Positions 28,101-40,100 of a stretch of 64,000 nucleotides of DNA are shown here, one piece after another. A program made the translations under genes and the position numbers. Positions within the stretch are counted from its first letter, which is position 1. Every line of letters starts with the position of its first letter. The stretch comes from Hippasteria phrygiana (lineage: Eukaryota > Echinodermata > Asteroidea > Valvatida > Goniasteridae), in contig JAZGUH010000719.1 of assembly GCA_037893225.1 (NCBI GenBank), forward strand, positions 248,001-312,000, read 5' to 3'. The notes below the pieces were generated by a model that saw only the letters and a list, made by a program, of their open reading frames with translations, had not been told where the DNA came from and did no database searches.

Positions 28101-31100
28101 AACAAAAAAATTAAAACAAAACAATTACCGAACTGACCACAAAAGAAACAGGCCTCGACCTGATTGATTGAATCAAAGTAATATTAAAAAAATAATAATA
28201 ATAAATAAATATATAAAATAAAATAAAATTTAAAACAATTTTCTCGCAATACCGTAGGGGCAAAGGGGATTATTTCCGGCTGGGCCACGGCGCCGACTCC
28301 CACGTCCGTAAGCCGCAGACTGTGGAAGGACTGAAGGGAAAGAAGATCATCCACGTAGCGGCCGGTGCCCTGCACTGCCTCGCCGTAACCGACACAGGCC
28401 AAGTCTTCGCTTGGGGCGACAACGACCACGGACAACAGGGAAATGGTTTGTCTGATTTTGGGTCGTTTTTATTTTATTTTATTTTATTTTTAAATTTCCA
28501 ACGTGTGTTTTCTCTAACCAATCAAAAATTGTAGTAGGATTGTTCTGGGGCTAGTTTCATAGAGCTGCTTAAGCATAAAAATTTGCTTAGCATGAAAAGT
28601 CTTCCTTGGTAAAAACAGGATAGCCAACCAGATTTCCATGTGACGTTAATTGCTTGCGTCTGGTAGTCAGTTTGGTTTTTGCTTAGCACGCGAGTCACAT
28701 GGACTTTTGACTGGTAACCTGTTTTAACTAAACAATACTTTTTTTGCTAAAATTGCGTGAAATTGACCCTGGCCTTGTGCAAGTAGGCCAGTCACTGACC
28801 ACTTCGATTTTTTGGGCGGAAGTGAATCGGGAATTTTTTCTTTTCACACAATGCAGCCCCCTCCTAAAATAAGACATAATTAAAGAGACTAACATATCAG
28901 TTAATGTAGTGCCAGTAATTTACCCCCCTGCCCCCTCAGGTCTGAAACAAAGTTTCTATAATGAATTTTACTGTTACCCTTGTAGTTCCCATGTTCAATT
29001 TGGGGAAAACTCAAAACAATTAAATTTAAAATTAAGAAATCAATTTTTTGTTTGTCCGTGTCAGGTACAGTTACCGTGGACAAGAAACCGACCCTGGTGG
29101 CCGGCTTGGAGGGAGTGCGTATCACCAACGTGGCCTGTGGGTCGTCCCACAGCATTGCCTGGTCGACCACCGATGCCGCAGTCCCCTGCATGCATGAACC
29201 GGTGCTATTTACCACACCCAGAGATCCTCTGGGTGCCACAGAACTTGGTAAGTCAATCTTGGAATTTTGTTTCCATCTGATATTGCCGAATTTAAGGTCT
29301 CAAATTTTATTGTAAACTAGTTACTGAATGGTCGAATAGACCACCAATCGAGATTAAGATTTTGCATTCTGTAGTGTTGTTGACGAACTTGTTCCTCGAT
29401 AATTATTATTATTTTTTTTTTTTTTAACTACTGCCGCAGAGTGCATACCAACTGAAATGATCTGGAGGTTGTAAAAGATCAAAGTAAAAAGGGTGTGACA
29501 TCAGTTGGCACGACAACTGGCTCCAAACAAATGGAGATTTTGATTGTTCCTTTGTTTTAACAGCCAGTCGTGCAAACACGTTGACACAAAATAACAAAAG
29601 TATTCTGGTTCCAAACATTGCATTGACGTCATCACTTCAGTACTCTATAGACGATTGTAGAAAGCGGATATAAAATGACTTTCCCGGACTGTTGGTTTCT
29701 ATCTGTATGATGAATGAAATAGACTTTAAATGCTTTTTGTTTTGCTTGGGAGTGGAGGGATGATTTGTTTAAATGGTAACTTTCTTGTTGAGATTATAGT
29801 ATTAGGTTCTTCTATGGGACTATCACCAAAAAAAGTATCGCATTATCCACAAAATAGATAAACAAATGAAAATGATAACTCAAGTGTTAAAAACAAGAAG
29901 AAAGATGATCATTTAAGCTTTCTTTTGGTTGTATACAGTAATCATCAGAGTTGTGAGTATTTTTACATTTTTTGGGGTGGTAGGGGCGAAGTTGTCATAT
30001 TCACATGGAACATTGTTTGATTTCGAAGCACCTCAAAGTACCTAGATACCAGCAGACACTTTCATTTCTCCTCTCTCCCCCCCCCCCCCCCCCTCCCCCA
30101 CTTACAGGTGTGATGGGTGAGCCAGGCCAGGACCCGAATGTCAAGAGCAGCAGCTGCCTGGGTGGAAAGCAGCGACCCTCCCTGGCCAAGGTCATGCTCT
30201 CCCTGGACACCAACGCCTCCAGGCAGATGGCCCTGGGGCAGATCCTAACAGCCCTGCAGATCATCTACGCAAGGTGGGCCATTCTTGGAAAGTATTGCGA
30301 AAAGATAAACTGAGGAGTCCGAGGCTAGACTAGTCAGTGTCTAGCACCAAGACTTTCATGTAAAAAGTGTTTGTGAATTGAGACTGTTGTGTTGGCATAC
30401 TTTGTAGTCAGTTAGCTGTGCTTGTAATATTTTTAGGCCAGAGGGAGCTGTTTGGAATGTCCACACAGGCCGTAGACTTCTTCGCAAGCCAAGCTAGGAC
30501 AGTGGCAATCAAAATCCACAATACTTCATAAATGTGCTCACCAGTTTGACATGTGTAAAGTTAAAACAAAGTTTTCTCAAAGCGAAATAAGAAAACTGGC
30601 CGGAGCAAGATTTTAACCTGCGACCTCTGGAATACTGTACCGGCAGTGTTTGACGATATAGAAACAAAGTTAAGCCAAAAGTCTCCCCACAATTTTCCAA
30701 CGCCGCAGTCAGGTTTGGTAAACAACGAAAATAACGCATTCTTACAGCCTGTAGCATTTATTATCGCTTGCTATCCCATAATGTATCACAGGGTCCTTTA
30801 TTTGCAAAGTAGTGTATGAAAATCAATGCTTAATTTGACATTTTTTAACCACAACTCAATTTAGAGATAACAAACAACTTTTTGTTTAATTGTTGACAGG
30901 GATGCAGTTGTCGGTTCGCTGATGTGCAGTACCCGTATGGCCCTGGCCGAGTCCACCCAGCCTTCGGCCGCAGTCACGCCCAGCGATAGCCCCATGTCCA
31001 CAGCCACCAATCCCATAGATCTCAGTGAAATCTCACTGAGCGCTGATGGGACTGAGGCAAGTCTAAATCGATCTCTTTGTTCTGGCTTGGAGATCATCGC

Positions 31101-34100
31101 TTGTCTTGAGCAACAACTATATTAAATCTAGTTGAACAACAGTGTCGATTTTCTGCGAAGTGGCCTGATTAACGAATATGAATATCAAACTACAGTTGGA
31201 GGTCATGCTGTAAAACCTCGTAGCAGAGAGTTTTCACACAGTTGTATAAACTCCCGTATGTGTAATTACAAAAAAACGGATAACGCTCTCATTAGTAAAT
31301 CTTTACACATTGTGAAACAAAATTTGATGTGCACCCCGGCATGAACAAATACGGATATTACATCTGTATCTGTGCGTGTTGGCTTTTAAACCTCTCTTTT
31401 TTTAAACAATATGTGACCCGACACCACAAAATGAGCTGAAAGTCGCACTGTGGCTTTCTGTGTTACAAGCAGAAACAACAATGTTTCACTGAAAAGTCAA
31501 TTTTGGGATTTTAACAACTGTATATTTAAAAAAGAAAAACCTATTCTATCATATCCCAAAGTTTTAAAACTGAATCGATTTTCGAAATATTTTTTTGAGG
31601 GGAATTATTTTTTGAACCCGGGTTAAAGTGTGCACAGATCACAAACTTTGAGCTTCATTTTCTCAAAACCAGGGGTTAAGACTCTGATATTAACTCTAAA
31701 AGGTTGTATCAGGGGCTAGAAATGAGATACCACAACACACAATATATCAAATTAAAGCTCCTAACCTGTACTTTCAGGAAATTCCATAATCTTAATTTTC
31801 AAATTTTGCTACTTTATGCCCAATTTGTAGTAACAGGTCACACATAAGCTCACCCTGAACGAGGCTAAAAGCCACTGAGGTATATTTCTACAAAAAGAAA
31901 AAGAATCAAAGATACAAGAGGTAGGAATTAATATTCCTCTTGAAGCAGGAAAGATCGTGAGATGAAGGGAAACATTCACCGGGAAAAGAATTCCATAGAG
32001 ATACAGAATGAGGGAAAAAGCTATTGGTATAGCTTTTTGTTCTGCATCTAGGTACTAGGTGTAATTGATAAGTGTGAGTAAAATAATATTTAATCTTTCG
32101 TTGTTTTTTTTTTTTACAGCCTGCTATTGACGGAGAGGGTGATGCACCCAGTTCATCTACACATACCTTCCCATCCACTGGTGCCACTGTTGTCCCAGAA
32201 ACAATCACCAGCGCCGATCAGGTATTTAACAAACACACAATTAGCTCTTACCCCCGGTAAGAGCTAATTGTGCCTTGTGCCAGTAACTTCCTGAATTGGG
32301 AGTGGAGTTCTAAACCTTGATTTTTTTTCAGCCTGTTTCTGACACGTCCTTTCCTTCCACGGTTTCTAATGTTGGATATGACCCTGCATATTTCTGGTAT
32401 TATGTAATCCGGTGCTGTCGAAAAAAACAGCACAGCGGCATAATCGAAACTCGCAACTAAAAACACAAACATCAGTGAGCACAGTACAGTCGACATCATA
32501 AGAAATCAATCAACTTGCAGAACAAAATTTGTTAAAATCGGGTGAGACAGACAATAAAAAGGCTGTGTCGCCACATGAGCAGCGCCACTTGAACCTGTAA
32601 TGGTTCTATATTCATGAGCCATGGCTTAATGTCATCAGAAGCGCAACATTTCCATAGAATTGTGTGCCAAAATTTTAAAGCTTCCCCCCCCCTTTTTCTT
32701 GGCGAATGTACAATGTTTTCAGGCTTTCAAATATTCCTACTTTTCCTACTCTTACCAATTTTTTTTTACATTACTCCTACTTTTTTTCTTGAAATTCCAA
32801 TTTTTTCCTACTTTTTCAATCTCATTGAATATTTTTCATAATACACACTGTCATATGAAAATCACACACAATGAAGGGCTTGGGTGCAGGAGTTTCAAGA
32901 ACTTTAGTTGAGGATGGAGCACAAGTGTTATGAGTAGAGAACATGGCAAATGAGGCTTGTGATGCTGTGGACATGGCTGAGTAATCAATGAAAACTACTC
33001 CTGAAAGCCTGCTACTCCTGAAAGTTTTTTTTTTTTTTTTTTTATTATTTTATTTTGAAATTTGATCGTACTATTCTCCTCCTTTTTCACCTGGGTCTGC
33101 TTGTGTTTTGAGGAAGTATTTGAAAGATTTGTTTCAAAGAATTGAAAACTACCACCTTCCCTTTACTTCAAATAAAAACAAGCATTGAGATCATGTTCTT
33201 ATATTTGCCAAGCATGTTTTTATGTGTGAAGTTGAGCATTGTGTGGTTCTTTTTAGACTCTTGACTTTACACTTTGTGTTTATCTCCAAGGTGACAAGCC
33301 CAGATGACAAGGGGCCGGTCAGCCCCCTGCCCTCCCTGGATGATTTCACCAGCACCCTGCAGCACGACGACGCCCGCATACTCGTCGATCTCCTGAAGTT
33401 GGCTGTGGCCAGCCGAGCAGGGCATCATGGGAAGCAAGCCATCTCTGACACGCTGACGGCAATGGCCAAATACTACCCAGAGGTAAGTCAAATCAGGAGT
33501 CTGTTGAATAGGAGTATCATTCAAGGCCTTCCCTCTCAGAAGACATGCACAGTCGTCTTTTCCTGTACTTCTGAGGACTCTCTGTGTTCTCTTCCATTGT
33601 TCTTATTGTTGGCTGTTTTGGAAACTTTTCCAAAACAGCCCTTGTTTTCGTTAAGATTTTTTATTTATTTATTTTTTTTTTCCTTTTTCCTTTTCAGACT
33701 TTTTGCCCATAGCATTTGTACACGTTTTCTTTCTTACCGGCACTTTGGCTACTTTTGTGCAATCGATTGCCTTTAAACTTGGCAGACAGTTAGATCAATT
33801 GCTCAAAATGTGTCCCGAACTTTTACGTCATGATGACGTCATCACGTGATTTTTTATGAATTTTTGAATTTTGAAAATCGTAACATTCTTTTTAATATAT
33901 CTAGCGAACAAAACAAGATATTTTCAAAATTCTTTTTGATACAGCTTTGGTATGTCTCAAAGATATGCCCTAAAAGTCGAAAATTGTGTGACGTCATGAT
34001 GACGTCATAATTTTTTATTTTTATTTTTAACGCATGTAAGGGTCGGTCCGATTAAAAAAAATGTATACATTGAATTTTTCTCCACCTAATTCCAAAATGT

Positions 34101-37100
34101 CATGATCGTGGCTCACTCAAGAAATAACAGCCATTTCAAAATTTAGACCAAATTCAATATAACACAAAGGAATTCTGGGAAGGGCAGAAAACCATGGCTT
34201 TCATGTGGCATGCTGTCTATAGAAAGAGTTGATCTCTAGTCTATTTTCAAGTCGTCAGACAAGTCGTAGGCAGACCCTTACACCAACTGCTCAGAATGTG
34301 CGCCAAACTTTTACGTCATGATGACGTCATCACATGTCACGTGACGTCATCTTAAAGGGGCAGTTTTTGAAGCCATATATCTACAAAAGTACAAGTCAGA
34401 TTAAGTTGAAACGTGGTATTTAGTTATGTCAGCATGTGTTAGATGAAAATTGATGTGACGTCATGATGACGTCATCATACGATTTTATATTGGTTTTTAA
34501 AGTTTTTGAACCTTAAAGTCATACATTTCATTAACAGTACATGCTAATTTCGAAATTCCTTTTTTAATAGGTAATAGATACTTACATATAAATGTGAAAA
34601 ATGTGTGACGTCATGATGACGTCATCCAAAATGTGCTTTTTTGAAACTCATATAAGGGTAGGTCCAATTGTCATGAAAGTTGGTGGGTTGGTAGATACTG
34701 TCACTAGCATGCAAAATCAGAAATGACGTCATGATGACGGCATCGGCTAATTTTTTAATGATTTTTGAAATTTTTGAAATTTCATTTTAATCACAAAATT
34801 TTACACACAAAAACGAAACAGCCCTGTGTTTGTCCACAAACACTGTACTATATGTCTAGTTTGGACTTGAAGTTGTTCTTGACATGTCCCATTAGGTTTG
34901 TATATGGAAATTACCGAGGACTTGGCTCAGGTCCTCGGTTGTATTGTTTTTTTAGGTAACCCTTTGTTCCAAGTCTTCAGTCGTAAAGGAAAACATGTAC
35001 ATGCATGTAGTGGCATTTTGTCTATAGTGTATTAAGGTATGTGCTTTGAGTTTCATGTAAATGAGTATTTTCAGTGCCGTTTTAACCAGTTCGCGCCAGG
35101 ATTATTTTTGCCGAAAATTTCTATTTTCAAAAAAGGCAAAATATAGCAGCCAACTTCTGATATACAGCCAAATGCCACAAATACTGATTTGCAAGAGTCA
35201 TTTCAACAGTATTTGTACAATATTTCTTGCCGAAACCTTATATATATCAATACTCCGGGTGCGCCCACCGGAGTGTAAATTGTAGAACAGGCCGTGCACA
35301 GCAGCCAAGTTAAAGTTCAACACACGGTCCGCCTCAACAGACTTCTCGGACTTTGTGTGTGTGTGTACAAAACAAATGAGGGATTAGCGTGTCGAGACGT
35401 CACCCAGAGGTGAGTCAAGGCAAGCTTGAAGTTTTAACCCATCAGCCGTGCCCGTGTATCAAAACAGCCAGATCGTGTTAATAACACGTCCTCCGACGCG
35501 AACTGGTTAAGTTGCCAATCACCTACTTTTCTCAAAGATTGAATTTGTTCATGTATTTTGTGTTAAATCAACAAAATTAGCTGGCCTAACGTTTGGAACT
35601 TTAAGCAAGTTCTTTCTCTTTAGCAAGTTCTTTCTCTTCTTGCTTGTGATAAAGAACTTGCTGAAGTTTGAAACGTTAGGCCAGCTAATTTGGTTGATTT
35701 GTATGTTTAGCAGTTTAGCAATTTAGCATAGTGTTGTGGTTCATAATGAAACACATGAAAGACGAATTGATTATTGGTTGTCATTTGTTGTATTACAATC
35801 ACTTGCCATGCCTTGCAGTTTTTTGGTTTAACTTCATTTTCTAATGACTCTCAGTAATCAACTTCCTTCGATTATTGAAACAGACTGAAGTATTAGTCCA
35901 GTAAGAGTTGACGAAGACCCTGACATTTTGGTTAACAGGCAAATGTTAGTCGCAATGTATTTATTGGGACTCTAGCTACCTCCCATAAAAATTCAACCAA
36001 AATCAACCTTGGGGGAAATATGTTAATTAATTGAAAAACAAAAGGGATGCACAATTTATATGGTAAGGCGTGTATTTCCGACACCTAAGCGAAATCATAA
36101 CCAAATTTTCACCTTAAATTAAAACAAAATGGCAAAGGTGAAAAACTTATTGAAGATTATGACCAAAATAATCATGAAAAAGGAGTTTTAAGGACGTCTT
36201 CATCGTCATTGCATAATTATTGTCATCATCATCATCAAAATACCAAACTTCTGCCCTCAAAACTCTTCAAGATTTTCGGGAAGAGGCGACCCTAATAGAT
36301 ACTGAAAAAATATTTCAATTACTCTAACGAATACAGTTTAGAGTGGCGTAATAGATGCAGCGGCATTGTGTCACCCCCTTCCCCCCCCCCCCAATTGAGG
36401 CCTTTTCCCTCTCCACCACTTGTGCTCCCCATCCTACCCCCATCCTACCCCCATCCCCTTAGAAATTTGGGAGAAAGAAATACGTTTCTATTGTAAAAAA
36501 TCATTAACCCTCCTACTGTCATAACTATCACAACCTATCAAAAAACCAACCTTCTTCCTCTCCCATAGCTTGTGTGTTACAACCTATCACTCGATAGGTT
36601 TTGATAGATAGGTATTTTAGCTACCTTTTGGCACCGAGAGAGGGAGGGTTAAGTGCTTCCACAGCAGCAAAAAATCGGGTAAAACTTTATGGAATTAGCC
36701 GTAAAAGTATTGAGGGTAACTTTTTTTTTACAGAAATGTAAACTTTAAAAATAAAATCACATAAAACCTTAAAATCAGATATCAACTAAGGACAATTTTG
36801 TCTGCAAGTTATTTTATCTGGCTGCTAAATAATTTCAATATGGTTAATAATCAGTTCGGTTAAAATATGGCAATAACTGAGTCTGTGATCGAGTAAAATG
36901 AAAGTAACAACTCGGCTACATCGGTTTTAAGTGACATGCTCTATTGCCCATATTGGAATCTGACCAACCTATGATGAGCCTGTATTGGTTATAAATCATT
37001 GTTCCAACTTGGGCATCAGTAATTGGGTAATAGCACATTCGCGTACAGAAATCTGGAAAAAATTGGTTGATTTGTTTGTGTGTTCATGGCAACCATATAA

Positions 37101-40100
37101 AGGTTTCTGAGTAAACATTTGGTTGTTAACTAAAATGTTGGGGTTGGGCATTTTTCATGTCAATTCTTACTGGACTAGATTCCAATATTCCTTGTACTTC
37201 CAATAATTCTCCAGTAAATTTCAGACTCGTAATCAATTTCAAACTGATCATCAGCAACTCTGCCTGATCACCCAGGCATTTGTCCAAGAGATCTTGTCCA
37301 TACCACGGACGTATACAAATAACCTGGACTCGCAATGCGTCCATATACAGGTGTATGACTACTGAAGGCAGTTGAATCCATATTACCGTGACTATAGTAC
37401 ACAGTAATTCACATTTGGGCAATTCCATGTCAATGTCCCCCTGTGAATATAAAATGAAAATTCATTTTATTGCAATAAATGGGAAAATAAAACATAAAGT
37501 TGATGAACAGACATTTATAAAAACTGATAGGAGCTGCAACGAGCCCATGACTCAAGGAAGTAAATGTTGAAAATTCACATGTGTAACGTCCATGATGTGC
37601 CGACAGATGTAACATCCATGACGCTCATTTGGAGGTGTTTCTATAATATTGCCCATGTACTCTTGAGAACAAGGATGAAACGAAGATGTAAGTAAATTAT
37701 GGGGACAAGGTTGACACATTGTATTTGGCACGGTAAGATGGCTTCAACTGAGCTTCAAATCCACAGACGCATTGCGAGTCCACGGTATTTATATACGTCC
37801 GTGGCCCATACGAAAAGCACCTCACATTTATAGACTTTCTTGTGGGTCTTACTTGAATTTTATTTTTCCAATAGGTTGCAGACATGCTGTTAGAACTCTG
37901 TGTGACTGAGCTGGAAGACGTTGCCTTGGATACGGAGTGCGGCAGGTCGGCCATGCAGCCTGTGATAAATGAGAGCGCCCACCCGTACGTCGACGACTCG
38001 GTCACCAACGGACACATCAAGATACCAGGTCGGTATGGTGACTGTAAAAAGAAACTTGAAGCGTGTTTTTGATATTAGTGTGAGTAAAGTATCCTGGCAT
38101 GGACAGAAAGAGTATTCCATTCACCCCCATATCAACATTGTTCCTAATAGTGCTATGTGTTTAGGGCTGTTCATTTTCAAATAATTGAGTATTCAATTAT
38201 TTGAAACTGGATTTGACTGACAATTTGAATATTCATGCGTTAGCTGCAACTGCATGCCGTGCCGGTAAAAAGTTGCATGCAAAGTACGGCGATCGATATT
38301 AGGGACTACCCGATCGACATTTTTTGTAAGTGCCTTTTGTATCAAGATCATTACGGGTACGTATAACATTCTGATAACAAGAAACCAAACTCCAGCCTCC
38401 ATTTTTGCAGTGATTATTTTGTAAGTGTCAAGGGTTAGACCTCTGTCCACAAAAAGATACCGTCGACAAAAATGTAGCATTTGACACTGGTAAGTGCAGT
38501 AACTTCTCTATTAAAATAGTGTCAGCGTCGTATCTATACGTGCATATTTTTTCCGAATATGCGAACCGGCAAAAGGTATTTGAATATTCTGTTGATGATT
38601 GAATATTCGGTATATTTAGGACAGCCCCACTGTGTGTCTGCAAAATAGATCAGTTGGCAACTGGAGTGGGATTGGAACACATAACTTCATGCATACTTGT
38701 ACTGTTGAATTACCCACTCGATCACAGGGCTTCCCCAGAGACGAACGGCAGAGCTGTAGTCGAGTCCCTGCAAGCCCTTTCTCAAGTCCTTTCGCAAGTC
38801 CAGTCAGAAGTCCTTTCATTAAGCCGGTCACAAGTAACTGGATGAACAATGACAAAGGAATGCCTTTGTCAAAGCTCATTTGAATAGCTTGTGATTGGAA
38901 TTAGGACTGGAGGGCTTGTGATGGACTTGCAGGGACTTGTGATGGACTCGACTACAACCCTGACGAACGGTTGATTTGAATCAGTTTTTGTCCTTTTGTG
39001 AACAGATTTTACCAAGGAATAAAAGTCTGTTTCTCTATTCCCAGCAAAGTTTACAGCAGATTTTGCACGCTGAAACCCTGTTTAAATAGTGCACCCTGAC
39101 TCGGTAAAACCATTTTCCCCATTTTATTTTTTTAGATTTTTGATTTATTTTTTTTGCAGGAGGGGTAGTCTAAAGTCTAGTTTAAAAGGGATTGTGCATT
39201 TTAGTATTTACGTGTTCACTGGGCAGGTGACTAGATGAGACACTGGTTGTTGATTTCAGTAATGATAGAATTTCTCCTGTGCAAAAGTTATTGCTTTATA
39301 TGAATACATCTTTCTGTTTGGTGAGAACTGACTAAATGAACCAGACAATTTTTGGCACTGTGCAGGAGCTGAGGCCTTGAGAGTGGAGTTTGATCGGCAG
39401 TGTTCCACAGAGCGACGTCACGACCCTCTCACCATCATGGACGGGGCTGGAAGGACTGTCTCTGTAAGATCAGGTCAGAACATTCTCAGATTTTTTATTT
39501 TGAAAAATCCAAACATTGATTACGGATGTGTACTGCTTTTTGTAGCATGTTGGTAATCTTTTGCTATAACTACCCCTCCCCAAGTCTAAGGGGGGTCAAA
39601 ATACCCCAGATGTTGTCAATCATAGCACTGGAGCCAGGCCAGGGAATGGATAATTAAGTCCGACTGGGGGGAGGTTTTTAACAAGAATTTCTGGGTTCAT
39701 GAAAATACTTTGACTAAAGGGGCTTACGCCATGCTATTGTGCTACGTCGGAAGTTGGAAAGGTGCAATTTTTAGATTGATCAAGGCGGAGGCAGTTTCAA
39801 AATTAGCGAAATGAGGCTACAAATTTAGTATACATCCGCAAATGGAGAGTTAAACTTCAGTATTACCAAAACAGAAGAATTAATACTTAGTTAATCTTAA
39901 CGGAAGCTTCATTTTGATGTCTGTGTAGGGAGGGAGTGGTCGGACTGGTCGGCCGAGCTCCGCATCACCGGCGAGGAGGTTAAGTGGAAGTTCACCAGTG
40001 ATGGCTCAGTCAATGGCTGGGGCTGGCGCTTCACCGTCTTCCCCATCATGCCGGCCGCTGCCCCCAAGGATCTGCTGTCTGACCGGGCCGTCCTGACCCG

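Noticed and set aside
33222..33776. 184-residue open frame around exon 22
   Set aside because: Only 33291-33482 matches HERC2 and is bounded by good splice sites; the rest is intron read-through, including the Helitron-like 5' end.
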